From assembly GCF_021869765.1 (NCBI RefSeq), contig NZ_CP084580.1, positions 1,116,001 through 1,180,000 on the forward strand: DNA of 64,000 bases. The letters are read 5' to 3'. Source of the DNA: Chryseobacterium sp. MEBOG06. Its GTDB lineage: Bacteria > Bacteroidota > Bacteroidia > Flavobacteriales > Weeksellaceae. The translations under genes were made by a program, and so were the position numbers. The notes beneath the pieces were generated by a model, which saw only the letters and a program-made list of their open reading frames with translations, was not told the DNA's origin and made no database searches. Below, in pieces: positions 40,077 through 48,601 of the stretch (the stretch's first letter is position 1; every line of letters starts with the position of its first letter).

Positions 40077-40128
40077 AACGCTGACTGGTTTTATTGTTTT
40101 TTAGTCAACTTTTTTCAGGACGAGACAA

Positions 40129-40168
40129 TAAAACAATAAACCCTCGCTTTGCGAGGGTTTATTGTTTT
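40129..40168. terminator. Terminator right of IS3 element
   Basis: AATAAACCCTCGC/GCGAGGGTTTATT is a near-perfect long stem with A and T runs on either side, working in both directions. Confidence 0.8.
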
Positions 40169-40171
40169 ATT

Positions 40172-40344
40172 GATCAGGCCGGCCGAAGTCGATTGTCCGG
40201 AAGACGAGTAGAGGTTTGGTGAAATATTATGTTTTGTAGACTATTAAAATGATACTATCTACATAATGACCATTTAGGAACGGCAATATTTGTAACTAAT
40301 TCCAGTGCGCAGACTACGCAATTTTTCTTAAATTTACCATTCGG
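40172..40344. repeat. 173-bp exact repeat (copy 2; partner 33697-33869)
   Basis: The copy holds the broken SNase tail and RHS core start but lacks the SNase front, which is replaced by the terminator and IS element. Confidence 0.85.
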
Positions 40345-40351
40345 GGAAACG

Positions 40352-41221
40352 ATGCTGGAGCAACGAACAGGAGTATATAATAATCCGTATAAGTTCAATG
40401 CCAAAGAGCTTGACAGAGAAACAGGGCTGTATTATTATGGAGCAAGATATTATAACCCAAGAGCAAGTATTTGGTATGGGGTGGATCCACTAGCAGTCTA
40501 CAATCCTGTAATGGAAAGTGAATTTTATGGAGACGGACAACACAACGGAGGGGTCTACAACTCTGGGAATCTTAATCCTTATATTTACTGTTATCAGAAT
40601 CCAATTGTTTATGTTGACCCGAATGGGAAGCAAAACTATTCTTCAATAATAAGTGGGAAATTCTCTGCTTTAGGTAGAGCTATTGATGATGGATCAAAAG
40701 AAGTAGCTTCTCAAGTTACAACAAGAGGATTTGGAGCTGTACAAATGGTAGGAGGAGCAGTTGAAACAGTTGTAGGAGGTATTGGTGGGGTTCTTACTTC
40801 GGAAACAGGAGTTGGGGCAGCTCTAGGCTATATCACAGCGGCAAATGGTATAGACAATACCATTACTGGGGCAAAGCAGCTATGGACAGGAGAAAGTCAA
40901 GATACTTATTTGCACAAAGGTGTAGTAGCGGGTTCTAAAGCGGCAGGTGCAAGTGATGATACAGCTGAGAAAATTGCTACCGGTGCTGATATTGCAACTA
41001 TGGGCTTAGGAGGAGGAAAAACGGTCAAAAGTTCTAAGAATTTAGAACCAATGGTTGATTTTAAAAATGTTAACAAAAGCGGAAAATGGCAACTTGGTAC
41101 TAGGGCTACGAATACAAACAAGCATTTACGATTAGAGCGCCATAAAATTGATGGCAAAATGAACACGCATATAAACCACGGTACTCAAGGTAAAAAGCAT
41201 TGGCCACCACTTAAGAAATAA
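40352..41221 (+). CDS. Orphan RHS tip 4: core + small-glycine linker + basic toxin
   Basis: This 289-residue frame has RHS core (homology from 40253) ending YVDPNGKQ. Next is a Gly/Ala-rich stretch (about 125-200, for example GAVETVVGGIGGVLT) that could cross or enter a membrane. The C-terminal domain is small and very basic, with NKHLRLERHKIDGKMNTHIN, ending KKHWPPLKK. The conserved His/Arg/Lys set suggests a nuclease, but I do not recognise it. The core DNA is identical to that of the full RHS gene for 161 bp. The immunity partner is cytosolic. Confidence 0.75.
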   Translation: MLEQRTGVYNNPYKFNAKELDRETGLYYYGARYYNPRASIWYGVDPLAVYNPVMESEFYGDGQHNGGVYNSGNLNPYIYCYQNPIVYVDPNGKQNYSSIISGKFSALGRAIDDGSKEVASQVTTRGFGAVQMVGGAVETVVGGIGGVLTSETGVGAALGYITAANGIDNTITGAKQLWTGESQDTYLHKGVVAGSKAAGASDDTAEKIATGADIATMGLGGGKTVKSSKNLEPMVDFKNVNKSGKWQLGTRATNTNKHLRLERHKIDGKMNTHINHGTQGKKHWPPLKK

Positions 41222-41225
41222 TAGT

Positions 41226-41690
41226 ATGAATTTCATTGAATTCTTAGATAAATTAGAAGTTAGTATTCCTATTTATAAAGATGAATTTTATCAACAGATA
41301 TTAATTTTTTTGTTAAAAAAATACAAAAAATTAAAGAAATCGTTTTGTATTTTAGATTGTGAAATTTCAAAAAATGGTCATTTTGTTGAATTAAAAAAAA
41401 ATGATTCTTTTTTCTTTGAATTGAATTTTAATCAAAAAGATATTCATTTGATAATTAATCATTTTGAAGAAATGTTCTTTTTTGATGATACTAATTTTAG
41501 ATTAAATTATCAGAATATTTTTAATAAGATTTTTGACGGTAATTATAAAATTATAGAGTCTTCTTCTTATTTTTCAACTTATACGAGATTATATTTTAAT
41601 GATGAAATAGAAAAAATGAATAGTGATATTTTAACTATAAAAAATAAGTCATATAATGTTATTCAAGGAGAATCTTTAATTGATACTTAA
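41226..41690 (+). CDS. Cytosolic immunity protein for tip 4
   Basis: This 154-residue acidic protein without a signal peptide starts 4 bp after the toxin. It is rich in Phe, Lys and Asp (NHFEEMFFFDDTNF). Family not recognised. Its position and size are those of an immunity protein, and its charge would complement the basic toxin. Confidence 0.7.
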   Translation: MNFIEFLDKLEVSIPIYKDEFYQQILIFLLKKYKKLKKSFCILDCEISKNGHFVELKKNDSFFFELNFNQKDIHLIINHFEEMFFFDDTNFRLNYQNIFNKIFDGNYKIIESSSYFSTYTRLYFNDEIEKMNSDILTIKNKSYNVIQGESLIDT

Positions 41691-41713
41691 AAACCTCATT
41701 ACGAAAAGTTTAT

Positions 41714-41750
41714 AAAACAGAATCCCTCGCAAAGCGAGGGATTCTGTTTT
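41714..41750. terminator. Bidirectional terminator
   Basis: AAAACAGAATCCCTCGC/GCGAGGGATTCTGTTTT is a perfect 17-bp stem shared by the immunity gene and the convergent XRE gene. Confidence 0.88.
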
Positions 41751-42090
41751 ATAAAGCTGCTACATTTTTATTAAAAAAATCTTTAAATTTTTGTTTGGTA
41801 ATCATAGTTTCGAGCATAGCGAAGATTACATTTTTGTCTTTTTCTTCCAGTCCATTTATTAATCTTACCTGTTCTATCAGGGTTTTATCTTCTACCACAA
41901 CTTCCGTAGGAACTTCATTATCAGGATGCACAATCTGATCAATGGAAACGCTATAAAATTTAGCCAGTTTATCAAGCATCCCAACGGAAGCTTCACGCTG
42001 GTTGTTCTCAATTTTATTGTAGTGAGAAATCCCCAAGCCAATTTCTGTAGCGACTTGTTTTTGCACAAGTCTCTGATCAGGGAACAGCAT
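41749..42090 (-). pseudogene. XRE-family regulator, N-terminus cut by RHS fragment
   Basis: This 113-residue frame has helix-turn-helix character (QKQVATEIGLGISHYNKIEN, MLDKLAKFYSVSIDQIVHP) and a C-terminal tail (IFAMLETMITKQKFKDFF) ending NKNVAAL. XRE proteins usually have about ten more residues before the first helix; here the upstream sequence is RHS core from about 42093, so the front is probably missing or replaced. Shorter 3' scraps of the same family occur at 48510, 49827 and 62241. It may or may not be expressed. Confidence 0.65.
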
Positions 42091-43145
42091 TGAAAGAGCC
42101 TGATACAGAAGTGGATTTTAAAACATATCTTGAGAAAGCAGGTGTAGAAGATATTTCCGTTTCGGAGTTAAATACTTTAAATGCGCCAACAATGCAGCAA
42201 GGTTTATATTATTTGCATACTGACCATTTAGGAACGGCAACATTTGTAACTAATTCCAGTGCGCAGACTACGCAGTTTTTCTTAAATTTACCATTCGGGG
42301 AAACGATGCTTGAGCAGCGGACAGGAGTATATAATAATCCATATAAGTTCAATGCCAAAGAACTGGATAAAGAAACTGGATTGTATTATTACGGAGCAAG
42401 ATATTATAACCCAAGAGCGAGTATCTGGTATGGAGTGGATCCGGTGGCAGTGTATAATCCTTCAATGGAGACTCAGTTTTATGGAAATGGGCAGCATAAT
42501 GGAGGAGTATATTTCTGGGGAAATCTTAATCCATATATATATACCTATCAGAATCCAATAAAGTATATTGATCCTGATGGTAAACAGGTTGTTACTCCTT
42601 TTATAGTCCCACCCCCTCCATTGGTTCCAGGTGCAATACCTTCTAATAAAAAAGAGAGCGGAGTTTATTATAGACCAGGAATACCTTTTCCTATTTTTGA
42701 TACTGGTTCTTTATTAGAGGGTGTTAATAAACAGCTGGATAAAAGTAACGTTGTAATGTTAGGATTCACACTCGTAGCTGTAGAGGGTTTTAAGGAGGTG
42801 TATAATAGAACAAAAAGCAGTTTATCAGTATTGTTTTCAGATAATCTTCGACCTGAAAAAGGCTATGAGGGTACTGGAAAACATGGCTTAAAATGGAAAG
42901 AAGGAGGAGCAGAAGCTAAAAAAACACTTATTCCGCAAGGACAATGGGGAAGCAAAGAAGATTTGGATTATGCAGGGCAAAAGGCTTCTGAGCTAAAACC
43001 AAGAGAAGGTGCTGAATTTGAACTACCAATAGATACAAAGAGTGTAGTTCATATGCCTGACGGGAGTACTAAGAAAGCCACCCATATGTGGCTTAGAAAT
43101 AATGGAAATGGAAAAACATTTCATGGTTATCCAAAAGTTAAATAA
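42090..43145 (+). CDS. Orphan RHS tip 5: longest core piece + unknown toxin
   Basis: This 351-residue frame from a TTG at 42090 holds more of the RHS core than any other tip (from EPDTEVDFKTYLEKAG), then YYLHTDHLGTATFVTN, the MLEQ block and YIDPDGKQ. The tip has a Pro-rich linker (VPPPPLVPGAIP), a hydrophobic patch (VVMLGFTLVAVEGF) and a C-terminal domain with GKHGLKWKEGGAEAKKTL, HMPDGSTKKATHMW and NGNGKTFHGYP. The conserved His residues suggest an enzyme; family unknown. The immunity partner is cytosolic. Confidence 0.75.
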   Translation: MKEPDTEVDFKTYLEKAGVEDISVSELNTLNAPTMQQGLYYLHTDHLGTATFVTNSSAQTTQFFLNLPFGETMLEQRTGVYNNPYKFNAKELDKETGLYYYGARYYNPRASIWYGVDPVAVYNPSMETQFYGNGQHNGGVYFWGNLNPYIYTYQNPIKYIDPDGKQVVTPFIVPPPPLVPGAIPSNKKESGVYYRPGIPFPIFDTGSLLEGVNKQLDKSNVVMLGFTLVAVEGFKEVYNRTKSSLSVLFSDNLRPEKGYEGTGKHGLKWKEGGAEAKKTLIPQGQWGSKEDLDYAGQKASELKPREGAEFELPIDTKSVVHMPDGSTKKATHMWLRNNGNGKTFHGYPKVK

Positions 43146-43150
43146 TATTT

Positions 43151-43648
43151 ATGTTTAAAATAATTTTAAATCCTCCACATATTGTGGAGGAACAATCATT
43201 GAAGGAATATGAATCAATAGGAGAATTAATTGAAGGTATTTTTCCTTTAAGTACAGATTTTTTTTATATCAGTTGGAATAATATTGATGTTTCTCTTTCT
43301 TATAAATATGACTTATCTATAATATTTGAAGATTTTGTATATATAATCAAATTTTTAGAATCAAAAGACAGAATACTTAAATTGGCTTTTCCATCAAATA
43401 CCTTTAACGTTGTTTGGAATATAAGAAAAGAGGGTAATAATATTAGTATATTATCACAATGGAATACTGTATTGAGTCATAATGAAAAAACATTAAATGA
43501 CAATTCATTTTTAAACATTGATTCTAATTTATTTAAAAACGAACTGTCAAAAATATTGAAATTTATTTATGAAATTATTATTAATAAGAAAGAAAGCATT
43601 AATGGACAATTATTAAATGATATATTCTATAATAAACCTAATATTTAA
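43151..43648 (+). CDS. Cytosolic immunity protein for tip 5
   Basis: This 165-residue protein without a signal starts 5 bp after the toxin stop. It is acidic, with FFYISWNNIDVSLSYKYD and a Lys/Asn-rich end. Family not recognised; called immunity from position, spacing and size. Confidence 0.7.
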   Translation: MFKIILNPPHIVEEQSLKEYESIGELIEGIFPLSTDFFYISWNNIDVSLSYKYDLSIIFEDFVYIIKFLESKDRILKLAFPSNTFNVVWNIRKEGNNISILSQWNTVLSHNEKTLNDNSFLNIDSNLFKNELSKILKFIYEIIINKKESINGQLLNDIFYNKPNI

Positions 43649-43708
43649 TTTATACTCCAGTCCCCGCTCCGCATTCTATGACAACAAGCAAATAAAAACC
43701 GTTAAAAT

Positions 43709-44713
43709 TTATGACGCAAATTTGTAAGTGTTTATATACGGAGTTTGTCGATTAATCACTGCAAAAACCCTGCTTATAAGTTTACATCGTATATTATTTA
43801 AAATTAGCATGGAATTTTTGCCTTCTGCCTTTTTCTTATAATAGTATTCTTTTATCTGGGCATCATATTTCATCGAAGTCATAGCGCACATTTGTAACAG
43901 GGATTTCATTTTTTTGTCAGCCAGATGATTTACTTTGGTTCTTCCCTTAATACTTGAGCCGGAACTATACTCAAAAGGTGCAACGCCAGAATAGCAGGCA
44001 AACTTCCTCCAACTTGGGAAGGCTGTAAAACCTTTTGTAGCAATTATAAAATAAAGGCTTGTTTGATCACCAATTCCAGGTACTGATTTAATGAGTCTGT
44101 CCTGTTTCTGTAATTCTTCATTAGACTGAATAATCTGCTTTATTTTGCACTCTATCATCTTAATAGATTTTTTGATAGCGCAAACTAAGCTGCTATTGAT
44201 CTTTGAAATCTGAGTGAGAATTTCTTTATTTACAAAATCAATATTCTCTTTAGAGGTTTGCATTATCAATAAAGATTTTAAGACCTTTTCTCTTTCAGTG
44301 TAAAGCATTTTCAACTTTAAAATATCTAGTTCCGCTAATGTGTATAATGCTAATTTATCAATATTTCTAAGACTATAGTAAGAAATATCTCTAGCATCGG
44401 TCTTATCATTTTTACCTCTGGAAATTCCTTTGGACCGCTTAATTTCCATGGCGGGAACTACCCATAGATCAAGTTTCAAATCTGTAGAGATTGTAATTAA
44501 ATGATTAGTATAAATACCTGTGTTTTCGCAACAGAATAAGACATCGCAAATATCAATTTTTCGTTTTATGAGAGTCTTAATGAAAAGCTTGATGGACTTT
44601 ACGTCGTTTTTCAAGACAAAGTGTTCAGATACAAGGGTTTGAATGTTTAATACATTTACATCCAATTTCAATTTTGAAACATCAATCCCAATGTGGAAGC
44701 AATAATTTTTCAT
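43709..44713 (-). CDS. IS110-family transposase (DEDD recombinase)
   Basis: This 334-residue protein, full length for the family, has an N-terminal RuvC-like DEDD domain with GIDVSKLKLDV (first Asp), CENTGIY (Glu) and GKNDKTDARDI (Asp pair). The C-terminal Transposase_20 domain has KSVPGIGDQTS and the Ser-containing YSSGSSIKG. These recombinases move DNA using a bridge RNA made by the element. No frameshift is visible. Confidence 0.93.
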   Translation of the reverse strand: MKNYCFHIGIDVSKLKLDVNVLNIQTLVSEHFVLKNDVKSIKLFIKTLIKRKIDICDVLFCCENTGIYTNHLITISTDLKLDLWVVPAMEIKRSKGISRGKNDKTDARDISYYSLRNIDKLALYTLAELDILKLKMLYTEREKVLKSLLIMQTSKENIDFVNKEILTQISKINSSLVCAIKKSIKMIECKIKQIIQSNEELQKQDRLIKSVPGIGDQTSLYFIIATKGFTAFPSWRKFACYSGVAPFEYSSGSSIKGRTKVNHLADKKMKSLLQMCAMTSMKYDAQIKEYYYKKKAEGKNSMLILNNIRCKLISRVFAVINRQTPYINTYKFAS

Positions 44714-44900
44714 AACTTTGGATTTAGGATAAACAAAATGTTGAACTTCTTTAGAGCCTTTATTAGACCTTAATGTCTATCATTCTATTTGAAGCTGTTC
44801 AACGGGGTTCAAAGAGAAGGCAGAGGACTAATGCGCAGCATGGTTCTTTACCAGCAAAGTCTAAAGTTCACCTCTGCTTTCCTTTGAATAAATTTAGTCA
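44714..44900 (-). ncRNA. Candidate bridge RNA of the IS110 element
   Basis: The 5' noncoding end of the element contains a 12-bp imperfect stem (AGAAGGCAGAGG at 44815-44826 with CCTCTGCTTTCCT at 44871-44883) enclosing inner pairs such as TGGT/ACCA. IS110-group elements encode bridge RNA in this position. The structure is read by eye; exact ends and guide loops are unknown. Confidence 0.45.
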
Positions 44901-44932
44901 TTTTTATAGAATTCAAAGTAAAGGCAAAGTCT

Positions 44933-45108
44933 CCTGACTTTGAGGTACAAATAAAACAGAGAGTCCAAATTAGGATTTAAAGTTGATCCTAATAAAACCT
45001 TGCATTTTGCGAGGTTTTGTACTTTAAGAATAGCTTTTATCATTGGTGATTTTATCTTTCGACAGTTAAAATACTCGGTTTTTCTTAAATTTACCATTCG
45101 GGGAAACG
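44933..45108 (+). repeat. Leader repeat before orphan tip (copy B)
   Basis: Same block as at 31242, with a better preserved hairpin (CCTTGCATTTTGCGAGG). It abuts the IS110 element on its left. Confidence 0.8.
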
Positions 45109-45978
45109 ATGCTGGAGCAACGAACGGGAGTATATAATAATCCGTATAAGTTCAATGCCAAAGAACTGGATAAAGAAACAGGATTGTATTATTACGGAGC
45201 AAGGTATTATAACCCGAGAGCAAGTATTTGGTATGGTGTAGACCTGATGGGCAAGTTCCGAATGATATTGTTTTTATGGGGCTTAATGGTCGAGAAATTC
45301 ATAGAATTAAAAGTAATACGGTTTTTAAGACCTATATGATTGATATTAATACAAGAAGTGTTGCAGTGAGTGGGCTTGACAGCAAATGGAGGTAAAGGAT
45401 GGACAGAAGCAGCAATGCCCAATGTAATACAAGAAAAAGGAGGTGGTGATACTACTGGATCAATTTATCAAAAATATGATTATTTAATTGCGGCAGAAAC
45501 TGGATATTTTAATCAATACAAAAATGCTGGTATTACACCTAAGCATACAAATGGTTCAAGTATTGACGATCCATCTACAGTACCAGATTTAGATCCAACT
45601 TTAGTCAAATCTACAATTATGCAAGAATCTATGATGGGAACATATGATGCAAATCCTAATGATCTAAATAATTCAAAATCTGATATTATGCAAGCAAATG
45701 TTTACAATGGTGAAAATTCAAATGATTGGGGAAAAGGACATAAAATGCAATTTGGACTAACAAAAGGAGGAGGAGCTACTCCAGAGCAATCAGTTAATGC
45801 AGGTATTGGATTGATGTATCAAAAGGGGCTTACAATAAGTAGCGGAAAAACAAGATGGACAGGTGGAAAGAAGTGGGATAATGCAAGTAAAAACTATAAT
45901 GGTGGCGGAGCTTCAAATTATGGAAATGTATTGATAATGAGAGATGCAGCAAAAAAACCACAGCCTAAAAATTACTAA
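45109..45978 (+). pseudogene. Dead copy of the lysozyme-like tip (tip 6)
   Basis: The RHS core reads normally to YGVD at 45243, then jumps into the toxin sequence (a deletion of the linker between GVD and DPDG, out of frame), and a second lesion adds a G at about 45372. From a GTG at 45370 the rest of the SLT toxin (202 residues) is open and nearly identical to residues 3250-3451 of the full RHS protein, with Y to N and T to I changes. Without core fusion it cannot be delivered. Confidence 0.85.
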
Positions 45979-45979
45979 T

Positions 45980-46579
45980 ATGAAAAATTTTTTATATTTA
46001 TTTTGTTTAATAATAGTATCTTACTGCCATAAAGTAACCCCGCAGAAAGAAGAAAAATCAAAACTATTAGGAAATCTACCTAGCATAATTATAGATGGTA
46101 GTAGTCTGACAAGAAGGAATGTATCCTTTGATTGTATTGAATTTAAAAATAAAAAAATACAAGATAATTTTAATTTTTTAAATACTAATATTGTTTATTA
46201 CGGTATCAATACAATTAATAAGAATAAATTAAATGATTTTCAATATTATAAACTATTTTTGGTTGAAATACCTTTTTTGAATTTTCTGCCAAATGATTTT
46301 ATTGAGGGTAATTTTAAGTTTAAAAAATATTTTAAGAAAGTAGAAAATTATGGAGATTGTCATATTGGGGAATTTATCTTTTTAAATAAAATTAATTCAA
46401 GACAGAACAAAGCCTATGTATTATTTAATATCAGTCGAAATGAAGTGACAATTTGGTATTATGACAATATGAAATTTGATCAAAGCAATATTGTTTTAAC
46501 TTATAGTATTAAAGGAATTAATTCTTATTATATAGTCAAATACTCAAAAGAATGTGAAGCTTTTATTCCTTTAGAATAA
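45980..46579 (+). CDS. Lipoprotein immunity protein for lysozyme-like toxin (copy 2)
   Basis: This 199-residue near-identical copy of 30527-31126 has a few substitutions (for example NK to KK and T to I). The signal MKNFLYLFCLIIVSYC and its Cys are kept. The frame is intact although its toxin copy is broken, consistent with selection for immunity or simply a recent copy. Confidence 0.85.
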   Translation: MKNFLYLFCLIIVSYCHKVTPQKEEKSKLLGNLPSIIIDGSSLTRRNVSFDCIEFKNKKIQDNFNFLNTNIVYYGINTINKNKLNDFQYYKLFLVEIPFLNFLPNDFIEGNFKFKKYFKKVENYGDCHIGEFIFLNKINSRQNKAYVLFNISRNEVTIWYYDNMKFDQSNIVLTYSIKGINSYYIVKYSKECEAFIPLE

Positions 46580-46611
46580 TGGCTGTCAAATAAATTAAAA
46601 TTTTATAACAT

Positions 46612-46640
46612 AAACCCCACCGCAATTTGCGATGGGGTTT
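46612..46640. terminator. Terminator after immunity copy 2
   Basis: Same AAACCCCACCGC...GATGGGGTTT stem as at 31159. Confidence 0.8.
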
Positions 46641-46644
46641 GTTA

Positions 46645-46688
46645 TTAATTTTCAAATTGCTTATCTAAAATACCCAGAAAACCTTCCG
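46645..46688 (-). pseudogene. 14-codon 3' scrap of FLNILDE-family gene
   Basis: The minus strand reads AEGFLGILDKQFEN and stop, like 31192-31233; carried along in the duplication of the lysozyme cassette. Confidence 0.5.
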
Positions 46689-46695
46689 CCCGCTC

Positions 46696-46870
46696 CGCAA
46701 AGTCTCCTGACTTTGAGGTACAAGGTCCAAATTAAGATTTAAAGTTGATCCTAATAAAAGCTTGCATTTTGCGAGGTTTTGTACTTTAAGAATAGCTTTT
46801 ATCATTGGTAATTTTATCTTTCAACAGTTAAAGTACGCAGTTTTTCTTAAATTTACCATTCGGGGAAACG
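46696..46870 (+). repeat. Leader repeat before orphan tip (copy C)
   Basis: Same block as at 31242, with a short internal deletion after GAGGTACAA. Confidence 0.8.
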
Positions 46871-47716
46871 ATGCTGGAGCAAAGAACGGGAGTATATAAT
46901 AATCCATATAAGTTCAATACCAAAGAACTGGATGAAAAAACCGGATTGTATTATTATGGAGCAAGATATTATAACCCGAGAGCGAGTATCTGGTATGGTG
47001 TTGACCCACTAGCCGAGAAAATGCCGAGCTGGTCGCCGTATGCTTATGCAATGAATAATCCGATTAGATTTATTGATCCCACAGGAATGATTGCAGAGGA
47101 TACAAAAGTAAAACCACCTAATGATTATATTTTTGATGAAAAAGGTAATTATGTGAGAACCGAGAAAAATAACCAACCTCATAGACTTGTCATAGAAAAT
47201 TCTAAAACAAAAGACAGAACTAATTATTCCTTTGCAGATCCGAAAGAGGATCCTAAGCAAATAGATAGAGGCATTATCAATAAAGTTGTTTTTGTTAGCG
47301 AGAAAGATGTGGAAGGGATGCTTAAGCAACAAGGTGCATTTGAATCTGGAAAATTTAATTTTGGCTGGGAGAGTCAAGGAGGAGGAGACTTTGATTATTC
47401 ATATTCTGTTCTTCCAAATAAATATTCTGAAGCAAGTTCAGATCCTTTGAATAGTTATTCAAATGCTCTTTTCTTACCTGAAGGAGATAAGACAGCACAC
47501 AACCAGATGAATTTTGGGAATTATCTATGGGGAGCCACAGGTTATACAGCTGGGTTTGATTATTCAGGTCTTCAAATAGGAGCACACGCAAATAGTAGAT
47601 TTAATTCAAGAAGAAATGGTTATGAATCTCAATGGGATTCTAAAGATGACCAAAGATCCATAATATTAGGAGCTACTCACGCTGCACAACACAATTATAG
47701 ATTAAAAAGACCTTAA
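46871..47716 (+). CDS. Orphan RHS tip 7: core + unknown toxin with periplasmic-type immunity
   Basis: This 281-residue frame has the RHS core with the AEKMPSWSPY linker and FIDPTGM. The tip begins NDYIFDEKGNYVRTEK and has an aromatic/Gly-rich C-terminal domain with HNQMNFGNYLWGATGYTAGF and LQIGAHANSRFNS. This faintly recalls bacterial toxin 44-type domains, but I would not assign it without a profile search. The lipoprotein partner suggests an envelope target. Confidence 0.7.
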   Translation: MLEQRTGVYNNPYKFNTKELDEKTGLYYYGARYYNPRASIWYGVDPLAEKMPSWSPYAYAMNNPIRFIDPTGMIAEDTKVKPPNDYIFDEKGNYVRTEKNNQPHRLVIENSKTKDRTNYSFADPKEDPKQIDRGIINKVVFVSEKDVEGMLKQQGAFESGKFNFGWESQGGGDFDYSYSVLPNKYSEASSDPLNSYSNALFLPEGDKTAHNQMNFGNYLWGATGYTAGFDYSGLQIGAHANSRFNSRRNGYESQWDSKDDQRSIILGATHAAQHNYRLKRP

Positions 47717-47717
47717 T

Positions 47718-48209
47718 ATGAAAAAAATATTAATAATTTTTATAGGTCTATTCATTCTTGTAGGGTGTAATCCGACTAAATGGAATGATAGATTTTTCAA
47801 ACTCGAAAATGAAAATTTCTCTGATTTTAAAGGATATTCGATAACTTATAGAAATGGAATATATTTAATAAGTAATGCGAATGTAGAGAAAGACGATAAA
47901 AGAATTTTCGTTAAAAAAGGACTTATGGGGAAGATTAAAAACATCAAGGACGTAAATAATAATTTTATTACTAAATCCGATTCAGATATCAAATCTTTAG
48001 AGAAGCTATTAGATAAATTTGATAGATTAGATATTGCAAATTTATCTGTTGATGATTTTCAAAATATTCAATTTGTTTTTTTCTCGGATAAATGTTCATA
48101 TACGTTTTTACGATTGTCAGATAAAAACAGTTTGAAAGATATAAACAAAACATATTTTGAAAAATATAAAAATGATTGGTATTTATACAAGCAATGTTCT
48201 GTAAAATAA
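47718..48209 (+). CDS. Lipoprotein immunity protein for tip 7
   Basis: This 163-residue protein starts one base after the toxin stop, with a lipoprotein signal (MKKILIIFIGLFILVGC, lipobox LVGC). The mature part is Asp/Lys/Asn-rich with a C-terminal Cys pair (DKCSYTF, YKQCSVK). Family unknown; role from position. Confidence 0.75.
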   Translation: MKKILIIFIGLFILVGCNPTKWNDRFFKLENENFSDFKGYSITYRNGIYLISNANVEKDDKRIFVKKGLMGKIKNIKDVNNNFITKSDSDIKSLEKLLDKFDRLDIANLSVDDFQNIQFVFFSDKCSYTFLRLSDKNSLKDINKTYFEKYKNDWYLYKQCSVK

Positions 48210-48237
48210 AAATTCCCGCCATTTGGCGGGAATTTTT
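48208..48237. terminator. Terminator after tip 7 cassette
   Basis: AAAATTCCCGCC/GGCGGGAATTTTT stem with T run. Confidence 0.85.
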
Positions 48238-48241
48238 GTTG

Positions 48242-48380
48242 TTAATTTACAAAATGTTCATCTAAAATATTTAGAAAACCTTGCGCCATTTCATCGAAGA
48301 CAAAAAGAATATCTTCGTCAAGAAAACGGAAATTCTTATACAGATTTTTAGAAGAATTAAGAAACTCAAAAAAATCAAAC
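48242..48380 (-). pseudogene. 46-codon 3' scrap of FLNILDE-family gene
   Basis: The minus strand encodes FDFFEFLNSSKNLYKNFRFL and ends FLNILDEHFVN, nearly the same as the end of 56520-56770. It is cut upstream at about 48380. The 100 bp that follow hold only a short stray frame (SSLPDIQSL) and a terminator. Confidence 0.55.
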
Positions 48381-48481
48381 GGCAGTTTTTAAAAAGGAGT
48401 ATAAGTTTATGAAAGGTAATCTAACAGATAGTATTTCTATTTCTTCACTTCCCGATATTCAAAGTTTATGATAAGTACTAT

Positions 48482-48507
48482 ATCCCTCGCAAAAGCGAGG
48501 GTTTTTA
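48482..48507. terminator. Terminator
   Basis: ATCCCTCGCAAAAGCGAGGGTTTTT stem-loop and T run. Confidence 0.75.
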
Positions 48508-48509
48508 TT

Positions 48510-48599
48510 TTATAGTGCCGCCACATTTTTATTAAAGAAATCTTTAAATTTTTTATTGGTCAGCATTTTTTCCACGAGTCGGAAAATGGTTTGCTTGTC
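48510..48599 (-). pseudogene. 29-codon 3' scrap of XRE regulator
   Basis: The minus strand reads DKQTIFRLVEKMLTNKKFKD then FFNKNVAAL and stop, the C-terminus of the regulator at 41749. It is joined directly to a toxin tail; the same junction is found at 62330. Confidence 0.6.
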
Positions 48600-48601
48600 C
48601 C

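Larger units (their letters stand above)
38785..40120 (-). mobile_element. IS3-family insertion sequence (IS150-like), about 1.34 kb
   Basis: Imperfect terminal inverted repeats TCCTGAAAAAGGTTGACTAG (left) and TCCTGAAAAAAGTTGACTAA (right, reverse strand) bound two overlapping transposase frames. No clear 3-4 bp target duplication is seen, so a recombination event may have joined different flanks after insertion. Confidence 0.9.
43690..44910 (-). mobile_element. IS110-family element (ends not resolved)
   Basis: One DEDD-type transposase frame is flanked by about 60 bp on its 3' side and about 200 bp of structured noncoding sequence on its 5' side. IS110 elements lack long inverted repeats, so the outer bounds given here are approximate. 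Confidence 0.75.

Noticed and set aside
41749..42090. Dedicated antitoxin/regulator of the array
   Set aside because: The XRE gene is cut at its 5' end and related copies are only short 3' scraps, so it looks like carried-along flanking DNA rather than a conserved controller.
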